The notes beneath the pieces are model-generated. The model did no database searches. It saw only the letters and a list, made by a program, of their open reading frames with translations, and had not been told where the DNA came from. The translations under genes and the position numbers were made by a program. From NCBI GenBank assembly GCA_947650365.1, contig OX393557.1, positions 32,677,099 to 32,741,098 of the forward strand: 64,000 bases of DNA, written 5' to 3'. How positions within the stretch are numbered: the first letter of the stretch is position 1; each line of letters starts with the position of its first letter. Source of the DNA: Chamaelirium japonicum (lineage: Eukaryota > Streptophyta > Magnoliopsida > Liliales > Melanthiaceae). Shown in pieces: positions 23,401 to 31,895 of the stretch.

Positions 23401-23586
23401 GTTGAGATTCGTGAAGTCGATGCAGACCCGAATGGCTCCTGACTTCTTGGGGACGGCAACCACGTTAGCGATCCACTTCGGGTACCGAGCCTCTCTGATG
23501 ATGCCCGCTTGTATCAGCTTCTCTACCTCCATGTTGACTGCTGCTGCTTTTTCCGGTGCTAGCGGGTAGCCTCTCTGATGACGCAT
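20464..23586 (-). CDS. pol: Pol: reverse transcriptase, RNase H, archaeal-like RNase H, integrase
   Basis: An open frame of 1040 residues. The RT has NVVAVPKKSG near 41, FMDGYSGYHQI near 90, MPFGLKNAGATYQ near 124 and the catalytic YVDD at 154-157. The first RNase H (about 280-410) contains YVSR and a LADF ending. A second RNase H (about 455-580) has FVDGSS, NNEAEYEAM and YGDSQLVI, the archaeal-like domain typical of Tat elements. Integrase follows with an H-H-C-C motif (HEGGCGNHSGG..CLQCQ), the catalytic core (LDILGPF, IADNGRQF, SNGQAEST supplying D, D and E) and a C-terminal part. Every catalytic signature looks intact. The first codon shown follows a stop in this frame. The protease frame upstream is offset and overlaps by 122 bp, so expression would need frameshifting or re-initiation, or the copy is damaged here. 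Confidence 0.93.
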   Translation of the reverse strand: MRHQRGYPLAPEKAAAVNMEVEKLIQAGIIREARYPKWIANVVAVPKKSGAIRVCIDFTNLNQACPKDSYPLPRIDTLVDSTAGHERLSFMDGYSGYHQIPMNPEDQEHTTFLTGRGLFCYKMMPFGLKNAGATYQRLVNKMFVDQIGRNVEVYVDDLLVRSQAEEAHMQDLEETFATLRRYSMKLNPAKCAFGVTSGKFLGYLVTRRGIEANPEQIRALEEMPSPKSRKEVQKLTGRINALNRFISKSSDRCRPLFERLSKLAPFNWDQRCEEAFQELKTYLGRPPILTAPRPGATLGVYLSVSEAAVSAVLICESEGVEKPVYYVSRIITTAETRYARIEQVALALVYVSRRLRPYFVAHPIEVITEHPLKEVLDNSTRAGRLSKWAAELQEFGPRYVPRKAVKGQALADFLSDFPAEDTAPVPETLEDLSVAAGRPVGVGAAAGQEDEEQGWRLFVDGSSCAVGSGVGVVLVTPDHTKLEKSVRLLFPTTNNEAEYEAMLTGLEMATALGVTSLQVYGDSQLVINQITGRYEARDARMQAYLKLARELIAKFESISFHQFPRAENKQADALANLASVLGEDREKRVFIEVQADPRIVGPAEDSCMTRRIQAIEAAHTIAVGADWIGNMKKYLLDGILSEDVDEARRTKAHAPRYTLIDDELYKRSFGGPYLKCLTKEQAAEIMKEVHEGGCGNHSGGRALARKIKLQGYYWPTMEADAGGYAKRCLQCQKHAPSIHQPAEELHPVSSPWPFQQWGLDILGPFPTSPNRRKFLLIATDYFTKWVEAIPLLKIGEVQVGKFLWSSIICRFGLPRAFIADNGRQFDAESIKKFCASNNIKLFFSTPRYPQSNGQAESTNRAILDILKKKLEQKKGLWEEALPGVLWAYRTTPKRPTGESPFSLTYGSEAVLPTETLVPTQRTVVAADPKLNDELLLDGLDLLEEKRERARARLANYHQAIKRAYDRKVRRRVFKQGDLVMRKVFDNTKELGSGKLGATWEGPYIINGMGKNGAYRLKTQDGDALARPWNAANLRKFYQGS

Positions 23587-25198
23587 TCAGTTCTTTACGT
23601 TCAACTGAATGGTCGGTCTTCTGTAGGTCCCCCGACACTGTCAGCTCTTTACGTTCAGCCGACATGTCGGTCTTCAGCAAATCCCCCGACACCGTCAGCT
23701 CTTTACGTTCAGCTGACAGGTCGATTTTCAGCAGCTCCCTCGACACCGTCAGCTCTTTACGTTCAGCTGACAGGTCGGTCTTCAGCAGGTCCCCCGACAC
23801 CGTCAGTTCTTTAAGTTCAACTGACAGGTCGGTCTTCTCAGATGCTTGGCTTCTTCGCACTCCTGCGCTTGATAGGGAGTGGTGCTGGAGCGTTGGTGCT
23901 TCTTGACTCTGCTTAGCAGTCCAGAGGTTGAGGATGCCCAACTCAGTGCCGCCTTCACCTGGCTCTCCTCCTTCGATTTGGCATGTCGTCTTCAGATGGA
24001 TGGCACTGAGCTCGCACTTGGCTGCCGAGGACTGGTCACCTCGAATGCTCATCACACCCTTGTCGGTCCAAAACTTCACTACCTGGTGGGCCGACGAGGG
24101 GACCGCATCCAAGTGGTGGAGCCACGGTCTTCCGAGGATGATGTTGTACGCCGAGTGAGCTTCGATTACGATGAACCGGGTAAGATTAGTGAGATGCCCT
24201 GTTGTGATCGGGAGGGTGATCTCACCAACCACCCTTGCGGCCTCCCCCGTGAATCCCGTTATCGTCGACGACGACTCGGTCATCTGTCCGCGATCTAGCT
24301 GCATGGCATCGAAGGCGCTGAGGAAGAGCACATCAACTGAACTTCCGGCGTCGACCAGAATTCTCTTCACTAGGCAATTGGCTATCTGCAGCCGTATGAC
24401 CAGGGGATGGTTGTGAGGCCTCTCTATTCCGACCAGATCGGCCGCCGAAAACTGTACTGCAACTTCCACTCTTGGCTCGGGACGGATGACGGGGTCGAGT
24501 ACCACATGGTGGACTTGCCTTGTTTGTTCAATACGTCGCACCTGTCGGTCGACGGCATTCGCTGATGGTACCGGGCCATGGTACCCATAGACTGCATCTA
24601 CCTCTCGAAGCTGACGCCTTTCTGGCGGAGGACCTGGTAAGCGCTGCGTCGGCGCTCCTCGCTGGACTTCCCCTACAGCCTTGGTCTCCTTACGTTGAGG
24701 GAGGTCAACGAAGCAGCCAATATGGCCGGCCTCAATGAGATCCTCAATATGATGTTTGAGCGCCCGACACTGCAGGGTAGTGTGGCCTTGGCCCTGGTGG
24801 TACTCGCAGTACCTTGATGCATCTCTGGCTCCCCTCTCTCTAGGTTCAAGCGGTTGCGCCCACTTGAAGTATGGTTCGCCCTTGATAGCTTCCAGGATCT
24901 GGTCTATGGGGGCGTTCAGTACTGTGAACTCTCTGTTCCACTGCGGCCTCGCTGGCCTGTCTTGCCTTTGCCGCTTCGCCTCGTGCCGTGTCACATCCCC
25001 CTGCTGCTTGTTGACGTTCTTCACAGCAGCGGGCTTGGCGTAGCCCTGGTGCGGGACCCTGGTTTCCACCGCCTTCCTCTTGCGGTCCGCGTCCTCGATC
25101 TTGATGTACTTCTCAACGCGCCGCGACAGCTCGTCGATCGTCTCCGGAGTTCGCTTGATGAGTGACGCGTTGACGAGCTGGGCAGGCTGAATGGCGTT
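23465..25198 (-). CDS. Gag C-terminal part with zinc-knuckle-like motif, and aspartic protease
   Basis: This frame continues directly from the gag frame after the stop at 25199-25201. It contains CEYHQGQGHTTLQC, the CX2H-type cysteine/histidine motif seen near the gag C-terminus of Tat elements. A retropepsin core follows, with the active-site DAGSSVDVLF in place of the usual DTG. An 18-residue repeat (consensus about KTDLSAERKELTVSGDLL, five copies, 54-bp DNA period at 23590-23850) lies between protease and RT. The last ~40 codons overlap pol in another frame and are probably not functional protein. Confidence 0.8.
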   Translation of the reverse strand, partial: NAIQPAQLVNASLIKRTPETIDELSRRVEKYIKIEDADRKRKAVETRVPHQGYAKPAAVKNVNKQQGDVTRHEAKRQRQDRPARPQWNREFTVLNAPIDQILEAIKGEPYFKWAQPLEPRERGARDASRYCEYHQGQGHTTLQCRALKHHIEDLIEAGHIGCFVDLPQRKETKAVGEVQRGAPTQRLPGPPPERRQLREVDAVYGYHGPVPSANAVDRQVRRIEQTRQVHHVVLDPVIRPEPRVEVAVQFSAADLVGIERPHNHPLVIRLQIANCLVKRILVDAGSSVDVLFLSAFDAMQLDRGQMTESSSTITGFTGEAARVVGEITLPITTGHLTNLTRFIVIEAHSAYNIILGRPWLHHLDAVPSSAHQVVKFWTDKGVMSIRGDQSSAAKCELSAIHLKTTCQIEGGEPGEGGTELGILNLWTAKQSQEAPTLQHHSLSSAGVRRSQASEKTDLSVELKELTVSGDLLKTDLSAERKELTVSRELLKIDLSAERKELTVSGDLLKTDMSAERKELTVSGDLQKTDHSVERKELNASSERLPASTGKSSSSQHGGREADTSGHHQRGSVPEVDR

Positions 25199-26473
25199 CT
25201 AGAAAGCCGCGATCACCATACGATCCTGCCCGTCTGCGTCCGCCAAGCTCAGGTACTCGGACCTGAACCTATGGTAGAATTGTCGGAGCGTCTCCTTCTG
25301 GGTCATACTCATCCCGAAGAGTGACTCCAGAGTCTTCAGCTCCCGGCGGTTACATCGGTACTGGTCGATGAACCGCGTGCTCAGCTCCGAGAAGGAGGAG
25401 ATGGACGAAGGCCTAAGCTTGTGGAACCATTCGAGGGGGGTTCCCGACAAGCTGTTGGCGAAGGTCCGGCAGAGGATATGATCATCCTCGTGCGGAACCA
25501 GAGCATCCCGGAAAGCCAGTACATGCTCCACCGGGTCTTTCGATCCGTCAAACTTGGGGAGGCGTGGAGGATTCCATCCTCGAGGGAACGGCTCCCGGAG
25601 TAGCCTCTCGACAAGCGGCGACCGTGCGGCTCCTCGGATGGCGACTTCCTCCAACCGGTCGGGAGCTCGGACCCCCGGTCGGTCTCGCTGGATCTCCTCT
25701 CGCTCCCCGAGTCGCTCCGACGCATGCACCCGAATGCGCTCGTGTACGCTCCTCCGATCAGTAGTATGAGCCGGCTGCCGACTAGCTGGCGTCATCCGAG
25801 TGTGGTGACTATCACTCGGTTGACGATGATGCTCGCCGTCTCGCTTCGGGCGATGCACTTGTGCCGAGTCCGTCTTGGAGTGATGCTTGGAGGCATGCGG
25901 CTGTCGCGTGTGCGCCCCGAGCCGGGACCAGACATCCGAGCATGCCGATGCCGCTCGAGCGTGCTTGTTTCTTTCCAAGGGTTCCGGACTACTTGAGTCT
26001 CGCCCGTCGGGATTTGCACTCTGGACCTCCACCGAGCGATTAACCCTGACCTCCACCTGAGGCACTGGCTGCGGATGCATTTGCACTGGTGGGTCAGCTT
26101 GAGTGGGGAGACTCTGTCCCGCTTGGGCCAACATGCCCTGGTTGAGTAGACCACCCGTCGGCGCGGCCCGCACGAAGTCACGCAACTCCTCGTAGTTGCG
26201 CTGCATCGTTTGGAGCTGGGTGGTGAGAGCTTGTTGGGTCATCATCATCGTTGCCAGAAAAGCTTCCGATAGACCCCCTGTCAGAGGAGCCAGGGTTGCT
26301 ACCGGAGCTTGACTGGACTCCCCGACCCCCAGTACAGGATTCGCCAACGGGACTACGCGCTCCGTGTCCGCCGATGGTTGAACAAGACGCCCGACGGCAC
26401 TTGCATCTCCGAGTGGTGCAGTTTCGGACGGGAGCTGCGACGTCGAGCGGGTACGATACGGTCCACCGGCCAT
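25199..26473 (-). CDS. gag: Gag N-terminal part, ended by an in-frame amber codon
   Basis: 424 residues. A Pro/Gln-rich N-terminus is followed by an Arg/His/Ser-rich linker (about 170-270). A capsid-like retrotransposon gag region (about 290-424) contains RLPKFDGSKDPVEHV, SLSGTPLEWFHKL and ETLRQFYHRFRSEY, classic Ty3/gypsy Gag signatures. The frame stops at TAG (25199-25201), and the same frame stays open for more than 550 codons afterwards, so one base change or a read-through site separates the halves. The start ATG lies about 105 bp inside the primer-binding site. Confidence 0.88.
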   Translation of the reverse strand: MAGGPYRTRSTSQLPSETAPLGDASAVGRLVQPSADTERVVPLANPVLGVGESSQAPVATLAPLTGGLSEAFLATMMMTQQALTTQLQTMQRNYEELRDFVRAAPTGGLLNQGMLAQAGQSLPTQADPPVQMHPQPVPQVEVRVNRSVEVQSANPDGRDSSSPEPLERNKHARAASACSDVWSRLGAHTRQPHASKHHSKTDSAQVHRPKRDGEHHRQPSDSHHTRMTPASRQPAHTTDRRSVHERIRVHASERLGEREEIQRDRPGVRAPDRLEEVAIRGAARSPLVERLLREPFPRGWNPPRLPKFDGSKDPVEHVLAFRDALVPHEDDHILCRTFANSLSGTPLEWFHKLRPSSISSFSELSTRFIDQYRCNRRELKTLESLFGMSMTQKETLRQFYHRFRSEYLSLADADGQDRMVIAAF

Positions 26474-26587
26474 CGTTCTTCAACCGCGTGGTCGTGGACT
26501 GCTGGTTGCAGGTAGCCTCGGACTGGTCGACACCCACGAGTCAACAGTCGAAAGCTCTAGTAGGAAGTCTCGAAGACGATCCCACAG

Positions 26588-26600
26588 ACGGCGCCAAGAT
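26588..26600 (-). other. Primer-binding site of the gypsy element
   Basis: On the minus strand the 5' LTR is followed by a four-base spacer and TGGCGCCGT (plus-strand 26588-26596). This matches the reverse complement of the 3' end of plant tRNA-Asp over nine bases, and further partial matches follow. The tRNA identity is from memory of plant tRNA-Asp. Confidence 0.7.
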
Positions 26601-27840
26601 TGTGGGGGGTTCTGAATCGAACCGGGCGGTTCGGGTGGCGAGCACAATCCAACAAGCCAAATACAAAGAAGAGACGGTGGTTACGTGGAAAAACCCCTTC
26701 GCAACGTCGAAGGGGAAAAAACCACGGGCGGGGCGAGAATGCACTAATACTATTCTTTCGGTTACAATTCTCTCACCTTAACCCCAATTACATACCCTGA
26801 GGACCGGTCTCCCAAACTACCGACCTCTGCAATTTCACTCAGTCTACCGACCGCTGCAGACAGCGTCTGTCTGCAGGTCGCTTGCAAACAGTGTCTGGCT
26901 GCTGACCGACCGACCTCCGCAGACAGCCTCTAGGTGCAGACCGACCGACCTTCGCAGACAGCTTCCAGGTGCAGACCGACCGACCTTCGCAGACAGCTTC
27001 CGGGTGCAGACCGACCGATCTCCGCAGCTCCGCAAATTCCGGGACGAAACAGGCAGCGTCTCCTCCAGAATTCTTCCTCCCCACATCTCTGTAGGGGTGG
27101 GTCCCCTTTTATAGTGGCGGGGTGACGGTTACACTCCGCGAAAATCGGGCGAGTGACGTGTCCCCGCAATGAGCTCAACCGCCGCGATGACGTGGCGCGC
27201 GGTTGACACCTGGTCACGTTGGCCCGGAAATGCGGAGCGTTGTCAGCACTACGGGCCGTGTCTGACTGCTACTTCACTCCTCATTTCGTTGCTCATCCCA
27301 TCGAGGAGGGGGGGGGGGGTGTGCTTCCTTGGTGACCCGACCGGCCCCCCCCCCTTGGCTACATGCCAACCCACAAAGAGAGGGGGGGGGGGGGGGGGCT
27401 GCTGCCCCCTTTGTGAACCAACCGACCGGCCCCCCCCCCCTTGGGTACATGCCGACCCACAAAGAGGGGGGAGGGGGCTGCTGCCTCCTTGGTGAACCAA
27501 CCGACCGGCCCCCCCCTTGGGTACATACCGACCCACACAGAGGGGGGGGGGCTGCTGCCTCCTTTGTGAACCAACCGACCGGCCGGCCCCTTGGCTACAT
27601 GGCAACCCACAAAGAGAGGGAGCGGGGGGCTGCTGCCTTCTTGGTGAACCAACCGACCGGCCCCTTGGCTACATGGCAACCCACAAAGAGAGGGAGCGGG
27701 GGGGCTGCTGCCTTCTTGGTGAACCAACCGACCGGCCCCCCCTTGGCTACATGCCTACTTACAAAGAGAGGGGGGGGCTGCTGCCCCCTTTGTGGACCAA
27801 CCGACCGGCCGACCGGCTCCAAAAAAGAATGATACACACA
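26601..27840 (-). repeat. 5' LTR of the gypsy element (right copy)
   Basis: 1240 bp, differing from the left LTR by a handful of transitions and by longer poly-G/poly-C runs in the 75-bp U3 array. In element orientation this copy would carry the promoter for gag-pol. The right target duplication GTATC follows at 27841-27845. Confidence 0.93.
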
Positions 27841-27845
27841 GTATC

Positions 27846-28100
27846 ATTTTAAATCCCTATAGTTGCTACATGAAAATTATCATACGTTGCTGCTATAGTG
27901 ATTTCACTGTAGCAACTACAGCGATTTGAAATGTTACTAAAAAATATTTAATGATGCTCAGTGCTACAGTTATTTCACTGTAGTAGCCATGGCGAAATCT
28001 CTATAGCAGCCACATCGAAAATCACTGTAGCAGCTACAATGATTTTACAATAGCCGCTACATTGAAATCACTGTAGGGGCTATAGTGATTCCGCTATTGG
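27846..28100. repeat. CACTGTAG palindrome cluster at the right flank
   Basis: Several copies of the CTACAGTGATTTCACTGTAG-type palindrome and 'tagcagctaca' words occur here, the family seen at 8230-8760. No coding content. Confidence 0.55.
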
Positions 28101-28860
28101 TGTCAAAACTGTGAGAGAGCAACATCTTTGATTAACAGAGTGATAATTTTATAAATATGATAACTCTTTTGGACATATGTCTTTTTTTTGTCGCTGGATT
28201 TAATGTAATTTGACATTTTAATTTGAATCTATAAGAGAACTTTTTTGTCATGACATACACTTAACGGAATCTTGTCATGGGAATCTATCACTATGTTTTT
28301 TTTTTTTTTTTTGGGGGGGGGGGGGGCAAAAATAAATTATGAAAATAAAAATAAATAATTAAAACGGATGGCCTGCGCCCCCTCTTCCACGTGGATGGAT
28401 TGGGGGCGGCTCGATTCCCCGAGCCTCGCTCGGTCCCCGGTCATGAGATTGCGAGCTATAACTATAAGTACGTGGGGGCGGCCTTCTCTTCTGTCGGCCG
28501 GACCAACGGGTCTCTCATCGCCGTGAGTTGCAGAGAGGACCCTCCGACCGTCGCGGTACGCCGGGATTCCCCTTTCCGCCACCTTATCCTTTATCTATTG
28601 TAGTCGCATAATTTCTCTATGGATCTCCCACCGCTGCCTCGTCCGGCGACGGTGTAATGCGGGCGGCCCATCCATTGAATGAAGAAGCTTCAGTTCTTTT
28701 TGTTCTCTCTCTCCCCCATTTCCTTCCGTAGTAAAAGATTGTCTGCATCGATTCGAACTTCCTTGTTTGGTTTTTTTCTTATTGTTTCTCTCTATTCTTT
28801 GTGAGAATCTGATATTTTTTCTTTCTTTCCAATGTTTGCATTTGGTGCAAAGGCTTGAAT
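28101..28860. other. Intergenic DNA; GC-rich leader-like block, no supported gene
   Basis: A T/G homopolymer run lies at about 28296-28327. A GC-rich block (28370-28570) with 'tataactataag' inside is followed by a pyrimidine-rich stretch that looks like a 5' leader. It could be an untranslated upstream exon of the gene that starts at 35926, but no splice link can be shown. Confidence 0.3.
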
Positions 28861-29314
28861 CCTTTTGTTATCTTTGTTTCTGGGATTGAATCATTTTGTT
28901 ATCTTGTCAATCGTCATGATCCATGTTAGATACCCTCACGCCCCAAAACCCGGGTTGTAAGGGGAGGTCCACGGCGGGTATATTAAGCGGGTGATGGGTG
29001 CCTCCCTCACCGATGTGAGTATCTGTTAACACTCCCCCTCACGCGGAGCATGTGTTGCAAGGCATGATCGGTGGGGAGCACCCGGAGCAGGAGCAGGAGA
29101 CGGGCCGGCTCTGATACCATGTTAGATACCCTCACGCCCCAAAACCCGGGTTGTAAGGGGAGGTCCACAGCGGGTATATTAAGCGGGTGATGGGTGCATC
29201 CCTCACGATGTGAGTATCCGTTAACAATCCAAATCTCATCCCATCAAGACGGGATCGACTCTAAGATTGTTGCTGTCAACCTGACGACAACCTTTTGTTA
29301 TCTTTGTTCCTGGG
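28861..29314 (+). repeat. First copy of a tandemly duplicated ~122-bp host segment plus start of the second
   Basis: Without its insertion, 28861-29290 reads 'ccttttgttatctttgtt', 'ctgggattgaatcattttgt', 'catgatccaaatctcatccc' and onward to 'acctgacgacaa'. The same order restarts at 29291 and continues after 32841 to about 32947. Copy 1 is interrupted by a SMART element (28924-29226) and copy 2 by a 3.5-kb LTR element (29315-32840). Each copy therefore shows the other's empty site. Confidence 0.8.
28924..29226 (-). mobile_element. SMART/TRIM miniature LTR retrotransposon (303 bp)
   Basis: Two LTRs of 107-108 bp (28924-29031 and 29120-29226) begin TGTTAGATACC and end GTTAACA on the plus strand. 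They surround only 88 bp. The element is inverted: the minus strand shows TGGTATCAGAGC (29108-29119), the initiator-tRNA-Met primer-binding site, next to the right LTR, and a purine-rich tract next to the left LTR. The target duplication is ATCCA (28919-28923 and 29227-29231), confirmed by the uninterrupted copy at about 32880. It has no coding capacity and depends on other elements' proteins (family knowledge). Confidence 0.88.
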
Positions 29315-29454
29315 TGTTAATGTATATAGATGGGTCGGTTTTACATGTACAGTCGGGTCGGGTTGTATGGTCATACATGTACATATATATGGGCTTGAGT
29401 CCCTCAATAGAGAGTATTGCTTCCTCTCCAAACCCTAGCCGTCATCTCCTAACA
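29315..29454 (+). repeat. Left LTR of the 3.5-kb element
   Basis: 140 bp starting TGTTAATG and ending CCTAACA, followed directly by the tRNA-iMet primer-binding site. It differs from the right LTR mainly by a short 'gggct' insertion and one T/C change. Confidence 0.85.
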
Positions 29455-29466
29455 TGGTATCAGAGC
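29455..29466 (+). other. Primer-binding site (initiator tRNA-Met)
   Basis: TGGTATCAGAGC abuts the left LTR. This is the standard plant copia and TRIM priming sequence, complementary to the 3' end of initiator tRNA-Met. Confidence 0.85.
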
Positions 29467-29489
29467 TCTAGGGTTCTCCCGCGCGACGA

Positions 29490-29940
29490 CGACGACGACG
29501 ATCCTCACCCTCCGGCAGCACTTCCCCGTCCGGCCTCCCTCCTTCACCGGCCCACCCCATCCGGCCTCCCTCCTCCACCCGACAGCCGCCCAGCCCCCCC
29601 CCTCCTCCACCGGCCCACCCCGTCCGGCCTCCCTCCTCCACCCTTCCGCCGCCCGATAGCCCCCGGCCCCCCCCTCCTCCACCGGCCCCCCCTTCCGCCG
29701 CCCGACACCCTGTCCGCCCTCCCTCCTCCACCCGCCCCCCCCTTCCGCCACCCGACCACCCCGCCGGTCCCCCCTCCTCCACCCGACCACCCCCCCGGCC
29801 CCCTCCTCCGCCCTACAGCCCCCGCCGGCCCCCCTCCTCCACCCGACAGCCCCCCGACCCCCCTCCTCCACCCCCCCCGACCCTCCTCCTCACCCGACAG
29901 GCCCTCCGCCCCCACCCAACCCCCCCCCCCCCCCCCCGCG
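29490..29940. repeat. C-rich imperfect tandem repeats
   Basis: Degenerate units of about 27-60 bp built from CCTCCTCCACCCG and GGCCCCCC. All frames are low-complexity (Pro-rich on plus, Gly/Arg-rich on minus) and are not treated as genes. The final part (about 29938-29980) repeats the 3' tail of the nested SMART interior. Confidence 0.7.
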
Positions 29941-29980
29941 TGGGAGGATCCTTGCCACGCGTGCTCCGCGTGAGGGGGAG

Positions 29981-30337
29981 TGTTAACGGATAGTCCCACA
30001 TCGGTAAGGGAGGCACCCATCACCTGCTTAATATACCCGCTGTGGACAGTGGACCTCCCCTTACAACCTGGGTTTTGAGGTGCGAGGGTATCTAACATGG
30101 TATCAGAGCTAACCTGTCTCCTGCTCCTGCTCCTGCTCCCGCTCCAGGTGCTCCCCACCGATCGTGCCTTGCCATGCATGCTCCGCGTGGGAGAATCCTT
30201 GCCACGCGTGCTCCACGTGAGGGGGAGTGTTAACGGATAGTCCCACATCAGTAAGGGAGGCACCCATCACCTGCTTAATATACCCACTGTGGACCTCCCC
30301 TTACAACCCGGGTTTTGAGGTGCGAGGGTATCTAACA
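29981..30337 (+). mobile_element. Second SMART/TRIM element, plus orientation, possibly part of a multimer
   Basis: LTRs 29981-30097 and 30228-30337 read TGTTAACGGATAGTCCCACA through TATCTAACA. The primer-binding site TGGTATCAGAGC is at 30098-30109. The 45 bp before the first LTR ('gtgggaggatccttgcc' to 'gtgagggggag') duplicate the 3' tail of its own interior. This suggests an interior-LTR-interior-LTR remnant of a multimer whose left end is lost. No target duplication is visible. Confidence 0.8.
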
Positions 30338-30605
30338 TGTCAGACCGATGAACATATGGGGTGGTACCGGATATAGTAGATGACGGAGTGATATTGATGA
30401 GGTGGACAGCCGTCATGACAGCTTCAGCCCAGTAAGAGTGAGGAACAGACGCGGAGAGAAGCAAGGCTCGTGCGGTCTCAAGGACATGACGATGCTTGCG
30501 TTCGGCAACACCGTTCTGCTCATGGGTGTGGGGACAGGACTGCTGGTGAAGAGTGTCATGAGATTGAAGAATCTCACGCATCTCAGAGGAGAGAAACTCC
30601 TGGCA
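30338..30605 (-). pseudogene. Copia integrase core fragment, displaced downstream of RNase H
   Basis: The minus strand reads EFLSSEMREIL, then HTHEQNGVAERKHRHVLETA and SYWAEAVMTAVHLIN, the end of a Ty1/copia integrase core with the catalytic glutamate of the NGVAERK motif. In normal copia order this precedes RT. Here it is fused in frame after RNase H (junction near 30605) and breaks off at the SMART element. The first two catalytic aspartates are missing. Confidence 0.8.
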
Positions 30606-31892
30606 AACATAATGACAATCAACTTCAATATGTTTTGTTCGCTCATGGAAGACCGGGTTGCTAGCAATCTGAATAGCACTCCGGTTGTCACAGAAGAGAG
30701 GGGTGGGCCCGGATATCATAACTCCCAAGTCGAGCAGAAGGCGGCGAAGCCAGACAATCTCGGCGGTGGTGGAAGCCATAGCCCTGTATTCGGCTTCGGT
30801 GCTGGAGCGAGCAACAGACTCCTGCTTCTTGCTGTGCCACGAAATCAGTGAATCACCCAGAAACACACAGTATCCTGTAGTAGAGCGGCGAGTGGCTGCA
30901 TCTCCTGCCCAATCTGCATCGGAGTAGGCATGCAGCACCAATAGAGAGATGAAGGGAAACAGTAATGAACGGGTGATGGTGCCCCGGAGGTAGCGGATAA
31001 TCCGAAGAACAGCTGCATAGTGAACTGACCGTGGAGCCTGAACAAACTGACTGACAATGCCAACAGCATGGGCAATGTCTGATCGGGTCATAGTGAGATA
31101 GACGAGCATCCCAACCAGCCTCTGGTAGCGGGAGACATCCTGGAGCGGCTCACCATCTGTAGCTAGAAGCTTCAAATTGAGCTCCATGGGTGTATCAGCA
31201 GTGCGAGTGTCAGTAAGAGCAGCATCAGCAAGGATGTCGGAGATGTACTTCTGCTGGGAGACCAACAGACCACGAGCTGACCGGGCAATCTCAAGGCCCA
31301 AAAAGTAGCGAAGAGAGTCCAGATCTTTCATCTCAAACTGACTCTGGAGGTGCTGCTGGAGAGATGCGATGGTGGCACTGTCATCCCCAGTGATGATCAT
31401 ATCATCCACATAGAGGAGAAAAACTGCAATACCCTGACTGGAGGAGCGAGTGAACAAGGCATAGTCGGAGTGATGCTCAACAAACCCGACGGCCAGGACT
31501 ACACTGCGAAATCGCTCAAACCAGGCACGAGGGGCCTGCTTGAGCCCATAGATGGCTCGGCGCAAACGACACACGTGCCCTGGAGGAACTGAAACGCCCG
31601 GAGGAGGAGCCATGTAGACTTCCTCGGAGAGATCACCGTGGAGGAACGCATTGGTGACATCCATCTGATGGAGAGGCCACCCTCGAGCAGCTGCCACAAC
31701 TAAGAGGGTGCGTACAGTAGTCATCCGAGCAACTGGAGCAAACGTCTCCTCGTAATCAATCCCATACTCCTGGGAGAAGCCACGAGCAACGATGCGAGCC
31801 TTGTGCCGCTCAATGGATCCGTCAGGTCGAGTCTTGACCTTGAATATCCACTTGCAGCTAACAGGCACCACACCTGAGGGACAAGGCACCAA
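30605..31892 (-). pseudogene. Copia reverse transcriptase and RNase H
   Basis: A long open frame with RT motifs WIFKVKTRPDGSIERHKAR, QMDVTNAFLHGDL, YGLKQAPRAW and the catalytic YVDD in FLLYVDDMIITG. RNase H follows, with SDADWAGD, STTGYCVFLG, STEAEYRAM and HIEVDCHYV. A stop codon just upstream (between 31893 and 31898) separates it from the integrase tail. It lies antisense to the LTRs around it, so it cannot be expressed from them as protein. Confidence 0.88.
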
Positions 31893-31895
31893 ATC

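Larger units (their letters stand above)
15514..27840 (-). mobile_element. Complete Ty3/gypsy retrotransposon, Tat lineage (12.3 kb)
   Basis: Two LTRs of about 1.23 kb bound the element, both starting TGTG and ending CACA on the plus strand. They are flanked by a perfect 5-bp target duplication GTATC (15509-15513 and 27841-27845). Read on the minus strand the order is LTR, primer-binding site, gag, zinc-knuckle region and protease, RT, RNase H, a second (archaeal-like) RNase H, integrase, tandem-repeat region, antisense gene, polypurine tract, LTR. The dual RNase H and the antisense gene between integrase and the 3' LTR are marks of the Tat/Retand group (family knowledge). The LTRs differ by only about seven substitutions by eye plus poly-G length changes, so insertion was recent. 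Gag carries one in-frame stop, and the protease and RT frames are offset. Confidence 0.93.

Noticed and set aside
23577..23906. Plus-strand 78-116 codon frames opposite the 18-residue repeat
   Set aside because: They mirror the 54-bp repeat, whose length is a multiple of three, so all frames stay open; the minus strand is the coding one.
29194..30263. Pro-rich (plus) and Gly-rich (minus) frames of 240-260 codons
   Set aside because: Both span the C-rich tandem repeats and LTR/primer-site DNA of non-coding elements; no conserved protein is plausible.
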